From Actinoplanes sp. TBRC 11911 (GTDB taxonomy: Bacteria; Actinomycetota; Actinomycetes; Mycobacteriales; Micromonosporaceae): 64,000 bases of DNA. A model generated the notes under the pieces. It was not told the origin of the DNA. It ran no database searches and was given only the letters and a program-made list of their open reading frames with translations. The position numbers and the translations under genes are program-made. Shown here piece after piece: positions 25,615 through 34,045 of this stretch (the first letter of the stretch is position 1; each line of letters starts with the position of its first letter). Location: positions 58,816-122,815 of the forward strand of contig NZ_JABBNC010000031.1 in the NCBI RefSeq assembly GCF_012933445.1, given 5' to 3'.

Positions 25615-26921
25615 TGCTGAATCGGACCGACCTGCGTGGCTCCCGCCGGGACCCGCGCGGCCTGCTGCCCCGTGCCCGGCTCGACGTCTCCGCGGCGGTC
25701 GAGCAGATCCGTCCCGTTGTCGAGGCGGTCCATCAGCATGGTTTCTCCGCGATCCGGGAGGCGACGCAGAGGTTCGACGGGGTGGCCATCGAGCGGCTGC
25801 GGGTTCCGGCGGCGGCGATCGCCCGGGCCGCCGGCACGCTGGAGCCGGAGGTGCGGGCAGCCCTGGAGGAGTCGATCAAGCGGGCCCGCAAGGTGCACCG
25901 TGATCAGCGTCGCAGCGACGTGACGACCCAGGTCGTCGACGGGGGCACGGTCACCGAGCGGTGGGTTCCGGTGCGCCGGGTCGGCCTGTATGTGCCGGGC
26001 GGGCTGGCGGTCTATCCGTCCACGGTGGTCATGAATGTCGTTCCGGCTCAGGAGGCCGGGGTCGAGAGCCTGGTGGTGGCCAGCCCCCCGCAGCGTGAAA
26101 ATGGCGGACTGCCGGACAGCCGGGTGCTGGCCGCGTGCGCGCTGCTCGGCGTCGACGAGGTGTATGCCGTCGGCGGCGCGCAGGCGATCGCGATGCTGGG
26201 CTACGGCTCGGACGGCGCCGACGAGACGGACCGCTGTGAGCCGGTGGATGTGATCACCGGGCCGGGCAACATCTGGGTGACCGCGGCCAAGCGGATGCTG
26301 CAGGGCACGGTCGGCATCGACGCCGAGGCCGGGCCCACCGAGATCGCCATCCTCGCCGACGACAGCGCCGACCCCCGGCACGTCGCGGCCGACCTGATCA
26401 GCCAGGCCGAGCACGACCCGCTGGCCGCGAGCGTGCTGGTCACCGACTCGGAGACGCTGCTCACCCGGGTCGAGGCCGAGCTGATCCGCCAGGTGGCCGC
26501 GACCAAGCACGAGTCGCGGGTGCGTACGTCGCTGACCGGTGAGCAGTCCGGCGTGGTGCTCGTCGACGATCTGGAGCACGGGCTGGCGGTCGTCGACGCG
26601 TACGCGGCCGAGCATCTGGAAATCCAGACGCGGGACGCGCGGCAGTGGGCCATGCGGGTCCGCAACGCCGGCGCGGTCTTCGTCGGTGCCTGGTCGCCGG
26701 TGTCGCTGGGGGACTACGCGGCGGGCTCCAACCACGTGCTGCCCACCGCGGGTTGTGCCCGGTTCTCCTCGGGGCTGTCGGTGCAGTCGTTCCTGCGTGG
26801 CATCCACGTCGTCGAATACGACGAGGCGGCGCTCCGGGACGTGTCCGGGCATGTCGTGGCCCTGGCCAACGCCGAGGATCTCCCCGCGCACGGGGACGCC
26901 GTGAAGGGGAGGTTCCAGTGA
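25614..26921 (+). CDS. hisD: Histidinol dehydrogenase
   Basis: Zinc enzyme that catalyses the last two oxidations, L-histidinol to L-histidine, with NAD+. 435 residues. Visible are the NAD-region YVPGGLAVYPSTVVMN, AQAIAMLGYG, the glycine-rich DVITGPGNIWVTAAKR, the zinc-site stretch SQAEHDPLA, and the catalytic Glu/His in AAEHLEIQT. First gene of the his operon; its stop overlaps the hisC GTG (GTGA). Confidence 0.97.
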   Translation: MLNRTDLRGSRRDPRGLLPRARLDVSAAVEQIRPVVEAVHQHGFSAIREATQRFDGVAIERLRVPAAAIARAAGTLEPEVRAALEESIKRARKVHRDQRRSDVTTQVVDGGTVTERWVPVRRVGLYVPGGLAVYPSTVVMNVVPAQEAGVESLVVASPPQRENGGLPDSRVLAACALLGVDEVYAVGGAQAIAMLGYGSDGADETDRCEPVDVITGPGNIWVTAAKRMLQGTVGIDAEAGPTEIAILADDSADPRHVAADLISQAEHDPLAASVLVTDSETLLTRVEAELIRQVAATKHESRVRTSLTGEQSGVVLVDDLEHGLAVVDAYAAEHLEIQTRDARQWAMRVRNAGAVFVGAWSPVSLGDYAAGSNHVLPTAGCARFSSGLSVQSFLRGIHVVEYDEAALRDVSGHVVALANAEDLPAHGDAVKGRFQ

Positions 26922-27997
26922 TCGACGATCTTCCGATTCGTGAGGACCTCAAGGGCAAGACGCCGTACGGGGCCCCGCAGATCGATGTCCCGGTGCGGTT
27001 GAACACCAACGAGAACTCGTACGCGCTGCCGGATGAGGTGGTCGAGGCGATCGGCAAGGCGGTGCAGGCCGAGCTGCGCGACCTCAACCGCTACCCGGAT
27101 CGCAACGCGGTGGCGCTGCGGACCGACCTGGCCGACTATCTGGGCCACGGCCTGACGGTCGCGAACGTGTGGGCGGCCAACGGGTCGAACGAGGTGCAGC
27201 AGCAGCTGTTGCAGACGTTCGGCGGCCCCGGGCGTACGGCGTTGGGGTTCGGCCCGTCGTATTCGATGCACCCGCTGCTGGCGCAGGGCACCGGCACCCG
27301 CTGGGTCGGCGCGCTGCGCGACCCAGATTTCGGCATAAATCCGGATAAAGCCGCGGAGGAGATCCGCCGGCACGACCCGGACGTGGTCTTCCTCTGCTCG
27401 CCGAACAACCCGACCGGCACGGCGCTCGACCCCGAGGTGATCACCGCGGTGCTCGGCGCGGCGAAGGGCATCGTGCTGGTCGACGAGGCGTATTTCGAGT
27501 TCGCCCGGCCCGGCACCCCCAGCGCGCTGACGCTGCTCGGCCGGCATCGCCGCCTGGTGGTGACCCGCACGATGAGCAAGGCGTTCGGGTTCGCCGGCGG
27601 CCGGCTGGGCTACTTCGCCGCCGATCCCGACGTGGTCGACGCGGTCCAGCTCGTCCGGCTGCCGTACCACCTGAGCAGCCTGACGCAGGCGGCCGCGCGG
27701 GCGGCGCTCGCGCAGCGCACCGCCTTACTCGCGACCGTCGACGCGATCAAACAGCAGCGCGACCGGATCGTGTCCACGCTTCGCGAGCGCGGCCTGAGGG
27801 TGGCCGACAGCGACGCGAACTTCGTGCTCTTCGAGGTCGGCGGCGACCAGAAAGGCGACCAGAAAGACCAGAAAGAGGTGTGGCAGCGGATGCTCGACCG
27901 AGGCGTACTGATCCGCGACGTCGGCCTGCAAGGCTGGCTACGGGTCACCGCGGGCACCCCGGCGGAGACCGACGCGTTCCTGGAGGCGATGGCATGA
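26918..27997 (+). CDS. hisC: Histidinol-phosphate aminotransferase
   Basis: Fold-type I PLP enzyme making histidinol phosphate from imidazole-acetol phosphate; 359 residues. RLNTNENSYALPD (substrate site), SPNNPTGT, LVDEAYFEF and the PLP lysine K221 in TMSKAFGFAGGRLGY are all present. Odd feature: a lysine-rich stutter GDQKGDQKDQKE at about 309-320, produced by a short tandem duplication in a surface loop just before the C-terminal domain. The start is GTG, coupled to hisD; the end overlaps the hisB ATG. Confidence 0.96.
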   Translation: MIDDLPIREDLKGKTPYGAPQIDVPVRLNTNENSYALPDEVVEAIGKAVQAELRDLNRYPDRNAVALRTDLADYLGHGLTVANVWAANGSNEVQQQLLQTFGGPGRTALGFGPSYSMHPLLAQGTGTRWVGALRDPDFGINPDKAAEEIRRHDPDVVFLCSPNNPTGTALDPEVITAVLGAAKGIVLVDEAYFEFARPGTPSALTLLGRHRRLVVTRTMSKAFGFAGGRLGYFAADPDVVDAVQLVRLPYHLSSLTQAAARAALAQRTALLATVDAIKQQRDRIVSTLRERGLRVADSDANFVLFEVGGDQKGDQKDQKEVWQRMLDRGVLIRDVGLQGWLRVTAGTPAETDAFLEAMA

Positions 27998-28602
27998 GGA
28001 CCGCACGCGTGGAGCGGGTCACGAAGGAGACCAAGGTGCTCGTCGAGATCGACCTCGACGGCACCGGCAAGGGCGACCTGGCTACCGGCGTCGGCTTCTA
28101 CGACCACATGCTCAACCAGCTCGCCAAGCACGGCGGGTTCGACCTGACCGTCCGCACCGAGGGCGACCTGGAGATCGACGCCCATCACACCATGGAGGAC
28201 ACGGCCATCGCGCTCGGCGAGGCGTTCTCGCGCGCGCTGGGCGACAAGGCCGGCATCCGGCGGTACGGGTCGGCGACGATCCCGATGGACGAGGTGCTCT
28301 GCCGTGCCGCCGTGGACCTGTCCGGCCGCCCGTACGTGGTGCACGACGAGCCGGAGCTCGCGCCGTACATCGGGCCGGTCTACCCGACCAGCATGACCCG
28401 GCACATCTTCGAGTCGTTCGGCTTCGCCGCGAAGCTGACCCTGCACGTGAGCGTGCTGCGGGCGGCCCGTGACGGCTCCCGGCCGGACGCGCATCATGTG
28501 GTGGAGGCGCAGTTCAAGGCGTTCTCCCGGGCGCTGCGCGAGGCCGTCGAGATCGACCCGCGCAACGTCGGCCAGCTTCCCTCGACGAAGGGCGTCCTAT
28601 GA
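27994..28602 (+). CDS. hisB: Imidazoleglycerol-phosphate dehydratase
   Basis: Mn-dependent dehydratase producing imidazole-acetol phosphate; 202 residues, single-function type without the phosphatase domain found in enterobacteria. The two metal-binding motifs are DAHHTMEDTAIALGEAF and DAHHVVEAQFKAFSRAL, the family's repeated HHxxE pattern, and PMDEVLCRAAVDLSGRP is also present. ATG overlaps the hisC stop, and its own stop overlaps the ATG of the next tiny gene. Confidence 0.97.
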   Translation: MRTARVERVTKETKVLVEIDLDGTGKGDLATGVGFYDHMLNQLAKHGGFDLTVRTEGDLEIDAHHTMEDTAIALGEAFSRALGDKAGIRRYGSATIPMDEVLCRAAVDLSGRPYVVHDEPELAPYIGPVYPTSMTRHIFESFGFAAKLTLHVSVLRAARDGSRPDAHHVVEAQFKAFSRALREAVEIDPRNVGQLPSTKGVL

Positions 28603-28754
28603 TCGCGGTCATTTTGTTCATCGTGGCCGGCGTCCTGACCGGCGGTGTGATTCAGATGGTCAAGTCCGGTGCCACGAAGTTCAGCATCGGCCTGGTCGGG
28701 GTGCTCGCCGGGCTGGCCGTGGCCGGGGGCGTCGCGTGGATGCTGCCGGGATGA
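28599..28754 (+). CDS. 51-residue membrane protein coupled between hisB and hisH
   Basis: Short gene: ATG at 28599 overlaps the hisB stop (ATGA) and its TGA overlaps the hisH ATG at 28751. The product has two hydrophobic stretches, MIAVILFIVAGVLTGGVI and an IGLVGVLAGLAVAGGV-like segment, with the basic linker QMVKSGATKF between them, so it is probably a helical hairpin. Double translational coupling and normal codon use argue that it is real. The function is unknown; it may tether or stabilise His enzymes at the membrane (speculation). Confidence 0.75.
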   Translation: MIAVILFIVAGVLTGGVIQMVKSGATKFSIGLVGVLAGLAVAGGVAWMLPG

Positions 28755-29368
28755 ACGTCGTCATTCTCGACTACGGCTCGGGCAATCTGCGCAGCGCCGA
28801 ACGGGCCGTGGCGCGCACCGGTGCCGATGTCACGGTGACCAGCGACCTGGACGCCGCCCGCGAGGCCGATGGCCTGGTGGTGCCGGGGGTCGGGGCGTAC
28901 GCGGCGTGCATGGCGGGAATCGACGCGCTCGGGGCCGGGCCGGTGATCGCCGAGCGCGTCGCGGACGGCAAGCCGGTGCTGGGCATCTGCGTCGGCATGC
29001 AGATCCTCTTCGACCACGGTGTCGAGCACGGCGTCGAGACGAAGGGGCTCGGGCTGCTGCCCGGCCGGGTCACCCGGCTCACCGCGGATCGGATCCCGCA
29101 CATGGGGTGGAACACGGTCGAGGTGGCGGACGAGTCCGCGTTGCTGCGCGACGTGCCATCCGACACCCGGTTCTACTTTGTCCATTCGTACGCGGCAACT
29201 GATCTTGACGTCTTGCACCAAGCCGGCGCCAAGGTGACCACCGCGAGCCACGACGAGCCCTTTGCCGCCGCGGTCGAGCTCGGCTCGCTCAGTGCCGCCC
29301 AGTTCCATCCGGAGAAGTCCGCCGACGCGGGCTATGCGCTGCTGCGCAACTGGGTGGCCGGGCTGTAG
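28751..29368 (+). CDS. hisH: Imidazole glycerol phosphate synthase, glutaminase subunit
   Basis: Class I glutamine amidotransferase that feeds ammonia to HisF; 205 residues. The catalytic triad is C80 in GICVGMQ, with H186 and E188 in QFHPEKS. It also has LDYGSGNLRS at the start and PHMGWNTV. ATG start inside the stop of the 51-residue gene. Its partner hisF is 4 kb downstream, beyond an inserted regulator/transporter pair. Confidence 0.97.
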   Translation: MNVVILDYGSGNLRSAERAVARTGADVTVTSDLDAAREADGLVVPGVGAYAACMAGIDALGAGPVIAERVADGKPVLGICVGMQILFDHGVEHGVETKGLGLLPGRVTRLTADRIPHMGWNTVEVADESALLRDVPSDTRFYFVHSYAATDLDVLHQAGAKVTTASHDEPFAAAVELGSLSAAQFHPEKSADAGYALLRNWVAGL

Positions 29369-29674
29369 ATGTCGAAGGAACGGGCGCGACGTCGCGCCGA
29401 GCGCTTGGCCGTGCTCGAAAAGAAGCTCGCGAACGAGAAACGGCGCGCCCGTCGGCGGGCCGCCATGCGAAAACTCAAACCACGCGTCGGCCGGTCCGGA
29501 CGGCTCTATCGGCGCAGCCGGCGTCAGCGGGTGGGCATCGTCGTGGTGCCGCTCGCCGCGGCCGCGCTGATCTGGCTGCTGGTGCCGGACATGGCGCTGC
29601 GGGTGGTACTGACCGCGGTGATCATCGTGGCTCTGCCCGCGCTGGTGGTCGTGGTACTAGGCAGAAAGGCATAG
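29369..29674 (+). CDS. Basic two-helix membrane protein in the his operon
   Basis: 101 residues, starting immediately after the hisH stop (TAG then ATG). The first about 50 residues are strongly basic and helical (RARRRAERLAVLEKK, KRRARRRAAMRKLK), then two membrane helices (about 55-72 and 77-95). The charge pattern predicts a cytoplasmic positively charged head. No family recognised; similar small membrane genes are common in actinobacterial his operons. priA follows after 2 bp. Confidence 0.75.
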   Translation: MSKERARRRAERLAVLEKKLANEKRRARRRAAMRKLKPRVGRSGRLYRRSRRQRVGIVVVPLAAAALIWLLVPDMALRVVLTAVIIVALPALVVVVLGRKA

Positions 29675-29676
29675 AG

Positions 29677-30393
29677 ATGACCCTGACTCTGCTCCCCGCG
29701 GTGGATGTGGCCGACGGCCAAGCCGTACGCCTCGTGCAGGGCGCCGCCGGTTCCGAGACCGCGTACGGTGACCCGCTGCAGGCGGCGCTGGCCTGGCAGA
29801 ATGACGGGGCCGAATGGGTGCATCTGGTGGATCTGGACGCGGCGTTCGGGCGGGGGTCGAACGCGTCGCTGCTCAAGGATGTGGTGCGGCGCCTGGACGT
29901 CAAGGTCGAGTTGTCCGGCGGCATCCGGGACGACGAGTCGCTGACCCGCGCGCTGGAAACCGGGGCGACCCGGGTCAACATCGGCACCGCCGCGCTGGAG
30001 AATCCGGAGTGGTGTGATCGCGTTGTCGCGTCGTATGGCGAGCGGGTGGCGATCGGCCTCGACGTGCGCGGGCGGACGCTGTCGGCGCGCGGCTGGACCA
30101 AGGACGGCGGGGACCTGTACGAGGTGTTGGCGCGCTTGGACAAAGCGGGCGCGTCACGATATGTCGTGACAGATATTACTAAGGACGGCACGATGCGCGG
30201 GCCGAACCTCGACCTGCTCCGTGAGGTGTGCGCCGCCACCGACAAGCCGGTCATCGCGAGCGGTGGAGTGTCCACCCTGGACGATCTGCGTGCGCTGGCG
30301 GCCCTGGAGTCGCTCGGTGTCGAAGGGGTGATCGCCGGGAAAGCGCTTTACGCCGGGGCTTTCACGGTGCGGGAGGCGCTCGACGCCCTCTGA
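29677..30393 (+). CDS. priA: Dual-substrate phosphoribosyl isomerase (HisA/TrpF)
   Basis: TIM-barrel isomerase of 238 residues. In actinobacteria this gene serves both histidine (ProFAR isomerase) and tryptophan (PRA isomerase) synthesis. Catalytic aspartates are D10 in LPAVDVADG and the Asp in VTDITKDGTM; phosphate sites are in ELSGGIRDDE, RVNIGTAAL and IASGGVSTL. No trpF gene is seen in the nearby trp cluster, which supports the dual role. The 3' end overlaps the convergent LysR gene by 46 bp. Confidence 0.95.
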   Translation: MTLTLLPAVDVADGQAVRLVQGAAGSETAYGDPLQAALAWQNDGAEWVHLVDLDAAFGRGSNASLLKDVVRRLDVKVELSGGIRDDESLTRALETGATRVNIGTAALENPEWCDRVVASYGERVAIGLDVRGRTLSARGWTKDGGDLYEVLARLDKAGASRYVVTDITKDGTMRGPNLDLLREVCAATDKPVIASGGVSTLDDLRALAALESLGVEGVIAGKALYAGAFTVREALDAL

Positions 30394-31265
30394 AAGGATT
30401 CGCTCAGCGCCTTCTCGGCGGCCCTGATGGCCGGGCGGGCCGCTGACGCATCCCGCCAGGCGAGCACGACCTGACGCTTGGGCTCCGGGGTCACCCGCAC
30501 GACGCGTACGCCCGAAGGAAGCTCGGCGGGCCGCGCCAAGCGCGGGATCATCGCCACCCCGAGCCCCGCCGCGATCAGCGTCAGTTGCGTCTCGAACTCG
30601 CCGACGTGGAAGTCGGGTTGCACACCCGGCAACACCCGCAGCAGCCACTCGTGGCAGATGTCGCCGGCCTTCGCCGAGATCCACCGCTCCTTGCTCGCCT
30701 TGGCCAGCGTGGTGGTGCCGCTCAGCCGGTGACCGCTCGGCACGATCAGGTCGGCCACGTCCCAGCCCAGCTTCACGTGGGCGATGCCGGCCGGATAGTG
30801 CAGCGCGGCCTCCGGCCAGTCGTCCAGCACGGCCATGTCGACGTGGCCGCGATGCAGCATGTCGAGGCCCTCGTGCGGATTCACCTCGACCAAGCCGGTC
30901 GCCAGTTGCGGATGCTCGCTTTCCAGGCGGTGCAACGCGTACGGCAGGAGCGCCCGGCACGCCGTCGCGAACGCCGCCACCGTGAGCCGTCCCATCACCG
31001 TATCGCGATGCGCGGCCAGCGCCGCCTCCGCCTCGTCCACCGTGGACAGCACCCGCTCGGCGTGCGCCGCCAGCACCCGGCCGGCCTCGGTCAGCCGCAG
31101 CCGCCGCCCGTCCTTCTCGATGAGCGTGGCGCCGGTCTCCCGTTCGAGCTTGGCGAGCTGCTGCGACACGGCCGACGGCGTGCAGTGCAATGCTTCCCCG
31201 GCGGCCAGCACCGTTCCGTAGCTGGCCACGGCATGCAAAGCCCGGAGACGGCCCAGATCAATCAT
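30348..31265 (-). CDS. LysR-family transcriptional regulator
   Basis: 305 residues. N-terminal winged helix (about 3-62) reading LRALHAVASYGTVLAAGEAL, CTPSAVSQQLAKLERETG, LIEKDGRRLRLTEAG; the effector domain follows (about 90-290). Divergent from an EamA transporter, which is its likely target. A CTACA-n7-TGTAG palindrome sits 10 bp before its start. Its C-terminal end runs 46 bp into priA on the other strand, suggesting it was inserted into the his cluster. The effector is unknown. Confidence 0.9.
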   Translation of the reverse strand: MIDLGRLRALHAVASYGTVLAAGEALHCTPSAVSQQLAKLERETGATLIEKDGRRLRLTEAGRVLAAHAERVLSTVDEAEAALAAHRDTVMGRLTVAAFATACRALLPYALHRLESEHPQLATGLVEVNPHEGLDMLHRGHVDMAVLDDWPEAALHYPAGIAHVKLGWDVADLIVPSGHRLSGTTTLAKASKERWISAKAGDICHEWLLRVLPGVQPDFHVGEFETQLTLIAAGLGVAMIPRLARPAELPSGVRVVRVTPEPKRQVVLAWRDASAARPAIRAAEKALSESFQRASSASRTVKAPA

Positions 31266-31274
31266 GCAGCGACT

Positions 31275-31299
31275 CTACATCGTCGGTGTAGGAAATTTC
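31275..31299. promoter_or_regulatory. Candidate LysR operator
   Basis: CTACA (31275-31279) and TGTAG (31287-31291) form a perfect inverted repeat around 7 nt, followed at once by the palindrome GAAATTTC (31292-31299). It lies between the divergent LysR (start 31265) and EamA (start 31339) genes, where autoregulation and activation sites of LysR proteins normally sit. Confidence 0.5.
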
Positions 31300-31338
31300 G
31301 CTGGTGCTTAACTGTTGGTGGCCGCGAGGCTGGGGCAC

Positions 31339-32241
31339 ATGAAACCGCGCGACATCGCTCTGGCCGTCGTGGTGATGGCGATCTGGGGATTCAACTTCGT
31401 CGTCATCGAGACCGGCCTGGACCATTTTCCGCCCCTGCTGTTCAACGCGTTGCGCTTCACGCTGGCGGCGTTCCCCGCGTTATTGTTCGCCGGCCGACCC
31501 CAGGTGCCGTGGCGCTGGATCATCGCGGTCGGGCTGGTCCTGGGCGTCACGAAGTTCTCGCTGCTGTTCGCCGGGATGGCGGCGGGCATGCCGGCCGGTC
31601 TGAGCTCGCTGGTTCTGCAGGCCCAGGCGGTGTTCACCACGGTGTTCGCGGTGCTGCTGCTGCGCGAACGGCCGCGCGCCCTCCAGGTGACCGGCCTGGC
31701 CGTGGCGTTCGCCGGCATCATCGTGGTGGCCACCCGAAGCGGCACCAACTTGGGCGCGTTCCTGCTGATCGTCGGCGCGGCGGCGGCGTGGGGCCTCTCG
31801 AACATCGCCACCCGCAAGGCGTCCCCGCCGGACACGCTGCGCTTCATGATCTGGGTGAGCGCCGTCGCGTCCGGCCCGTTGATCCTGCTCTCGCTGACGT
31901 TCGACGGTCCCGCCGCGGACGTCGCCGCGCTGCGCGCGATCGATCCAGAGGCTGTCCTGGCTTTGCTTTACGTCGCGCTGATCTCGACACTCGCGGGATT
32001 CGCCGGCTGGGGTTTCCTCTTGCGCCGGTACGCCTCCGCAACGGTCGCCCCGTTCTCCATGCTGGTCCCGTTCTTCGGCATGGCGTCAGCGGCCGTGTTC
32101 CTCGGGGAGCGAATCCACGCGTTGGACGTGGTGGGTGGCGTCTTGGTGGTGGGCGGCATCTTGCTGGGCTTGAAGCGCACCGCCGTCAGCCCCCGCCCCG
32201 ACGTGCCCCGGGAGCTGGCGACCGCGTCCGGCCCGACCTGA
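31339..32241 (+). CDS. EamA/DMT-superfamily transporter
   Basis: 300 residues with ten membrane helices in two EamA repeats. WGFNFVVIETGL is at the start of repeat one and RPRALQVTGLAVAFAGIIVV at its end; AAWGLSNIATRKA and the closing FLGERIHALDVVGGVLVVGGI belong to repeat two. Family members export amino acids or other small metabolites. ATG 31339 is preferred over an upstream TTG at 31315. The last residues (ELATASGPT) are encoded inside the first copy of a 35-bp tandem repeat, which also supplies the stop codon. Confidence 0.88.
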   Translation: MKPRDIALAVVVMAIWGFNFVVIETGLDHFPPLLFNALRFTLAAFPALLFAGRPQVPWRWIIAVGLVLGVTKFSLLFAGMAAGMPAGLSSLVLQAQAVFTTVFAVLLLRERPRALQVTGLAVAFAGIIVVATRSGTNLGAFLLIVGAAAAWGLSNIATRKASPPDTLRFMIWVSAVASGPLILLSLTFDGPAADVAALRAIDPEAVLALLYVALISTLAGFAGWGFLLRRYASATVAPFSMLVPFFGMASAAVFLGERIHALDVVGGVLVVGGILLGLKRTAVSPRPDVPRELATASGPT

Positions 32242-32410
32242 TCCGGGGGGCTGGCGACCGCGTCCGGCCCGACCTGACCCGGGGGCTGGCGGCGGCCCGC
32301 GGCCCGACCTGACTGGGGAGTCGGCGGCGGCCCGTGGCTCGACCTGACTCCGGAGCCGGCGGCGGCCCGCAGCCCGACCTGACCCGGGCGCCGGTGGCCG
32401 CCCGCTGACC
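32215..32410. repeat. 35-bp tandem repeat starting inside the EamA gene end
   Basis: Copies begin at 32215 (36 bp), then 32251, 32286, 32321 and 32356 (35 bp each), with a partial copy to about 32410. The consensus begins CTGGCG, contains the GCCCGACCTGA core and ends near CCGGGGG. The first copy contains the EamA C-terminus and its TGA. A period of 35 shifts frame at each copy, so the repeat is not translated as a whole. Confidence 0.9.
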
Positions 32411-32589
32411 TCCTTCCTCCAGAAGCCCGCTGCCGGCCACGCGGGCTGGCCATGCTGCGGATCGTGCCCATCCTCGCGTTGCGCTTTATCCGCATATATC
32501 CCGTTTTAGGGTGGAGAAGACTTGGCGGCGGGGCCGGCGGTTGTTGCCCGCACGCGCCGACGTCTCACTATTCGGTCAGGGTCTCCCGG

Positions 32590-32775
32590 ATGGCGGACGA
32601 TCATCCAAAGTGGACGACGCCTTCGTCCGTATTTGTGCCAGCTTGTGACCCCGAATCGATGACTGATTTCGAGACCTTGGAGAGTTACGCCCACATACGA
32701 GCCATAACTCTCCAAGGTCTCCGAAATTCGGTCGTGGGCGCGTTGACCCAGCGAACAATACGGACGAAGGCGGTG
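32590..32775. repeat. Palindromic intergenic element, copy 2, with 16-bp terminal inverted repeats
   Basis: Outer perfect inverted repeats CGCCTTCGTCCGTATT (32618-32633) and its complement (32757-32772) enclose a central perfect 17-bp stem, GAGACCTTGGAGAGTTA (32671-32687) with 32705-32721. The loop orientation matches copy 1 (GCCCACATACGAGCC). The total of about 155 bp between outer repeats looks like a miniature inverted-repeat element. No ORF inside. Upstream words such as GATCATCC and GTGGACGAC match copy 3. Confidence 0.8.
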
Positions 32776-32815
32776 AAACCTGGCGACGCAGGCGAGTGCA
32801 CGCCCAATGACGTGG

Positions 32816-33115
32816 GTGAGGGGCGGCAGGTCGGGTGGCCGGGTGGTTGCCGGCCTGGCTGTGGTGCGTGCCCCGTGGCGTGGGGTGAGGGGCGGCACGT
32901 TGGGTGACCGGGTGGTTGCCGGCCTGGCTGTGGTGCGTGCCCCGTAGCGTGGGGTGAGGGGCGGCACGTTGGGTGACCGGGTGGTTGCCAGCCTGGCTGC
33001 GGTGCGTGCCCCGTGGCGTCGGGTGACGGGCGGCAGGTTGTATGACCAGGTGGCTGCGGGCTTACCCGGGGTGAGGGGCGGCAGGTCGGGTGACCGGGTG
33101 GCTGCGAGGCGTGCT
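32816..33115. repeat. 69-bp tandem repeat upstream of hisF
   Basis: Copies start at 32816, 32885, 32954 and 33023 (exact 69-bp steps), each starting GTGAGGGGCGGCA and containing GGTGGTTGCC and GTGCGTGCCCC; a shortened copy starts at 33071. The period is a multiple of three and the minus strand stays open, predicting 23-residue repeats rich in His/Pro/Gly, but that frame starts inside hisF and lacks a start signal. I treat it as non-coding. Confidence 0.85.
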
Positions 33116-33285
33116 CAGCGGGGCAGGGTGAGGATGAGTGATCAGGTGGGCCGTGCCCAGTGACGCGGGCGCAGAGTGCGGGGCGGCCGCCGCCGTGAAC
33201 AAGTCGTGGGAGACGCTGGGGTGGCGCGGCCGAGGCGACCCCCGGCACGCCACCGCTCCACCAGCGGGTCACTACGCTTAACGGC

Positions 33286-34038
33286 ATGACGGTGGCGGTG
33301 CGTGTGATTCCTTGCCTGGACGTGGACGCCGGGCGCGTGGTCAAGGGGGTCAACTTCGTTGACCTGCGCGACGCCGGTGACCCCGTGGAACTGGCCGCCG
33401 CCTATGACGCCGCCGGTGCCGATGAGCTGACCTTCCTGGACGTGACCGCCTCCTCCGACGACCGCCGTACGACGCTGGACGTGGTGCGCCGCACGGCCGA
33501 GTCGGTCTTCATCCCGCTGACCGTCGGGGGCGGGGTGCGCTCGCCCGACGACGTCGACGTGCTGCTGCGCGCCGGGGCCGACAAGGTGGGCGTCAACACG
33601 GCGGCGATCAAGCGGCCCGAGCTGATCGGGGAGATCGCCGAGCGGTTCGGGAACCAGGTGCTGGTGCTCTCGCTGGACGTGCGCCGGGCCGGCAACGGCT
33701 GGGAGGTCACCACGCACGGCGGCCGCCGCGGGGCCGGGCTGGACGCGATCGAGTGGGCCCGGGAGGTCGCGCAGCGAGGGGCCGGGGAGATCCTGCTCAA
33801 CTCGATGGACGCGGACGGCACCAAGGCCGGGTTCGACCTGCCGCTCATCGAGGCCGTGCGGGCCGTCGTCGACATCCCGGTGATCGCCAGCGGCGGTGCG
33901 GGCGCGGTCGGGCATTTTCCGCCGGCCGTGGCCGCCGGGGCCGACGCCGTGCTCGCGGCCAGCGTCTTCCACTTCGGAGAGCTGACCGTCGGCGAGGTCA
34001 AGGACAGCCTGCGCGAGGCCGGCCACCCCGTCCGATAA
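33286..34038 (+). CDS. hisF: Imidazole glycerol phosphate synthase, cyclase subunit
   Basis: TIM-barrel cyclase partner of HisH; 250 residues. VIPCLDVDAGRVVKGVNF with D12, the phosphate loop LTVGGGVRSPDD, LVLSLDVRR, LLNSMDADGTKAGFD and IASGGAGAVGHF are all typical. It is separated from hisH and priA by about 3 kb of regulator, transporter and repeats, so it needs its own promoter; none was clear in the GC-rich gap. Confidence 0.97.
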   Translation: MTVAVRVIPCLDVDAGRVVKGVNFVDLRDAGDPVELAAAYDAAGADELTFLDVTASSDDRRTTLDVVRRTAESVFIPLTVGGGVRSPDDVDVLLRAGADKVGVNTAAIKRPELIGEIAERFGNQVLVLSLDVRRAGNGWEVTTHGGRRGAGLDAIEWAREVAQRGAGEILLNSMDADGTKAGFDLPLIEAVRAVVDIPVIASGGAGAVGHFPPAVAAGADAVLAASVFHFGELTVGEVKDSLREAGHPVR

Positions 34039-34045
34039 AGCGACG

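Noticed and set aside
32685..33353. Minus-strand ORF with 23-residue His/Pro/Gly repeats
   Set aside because: It starts inside hisF on the opposite strand with no ribosome-binding site, and its frame passes into palindromic element 2.
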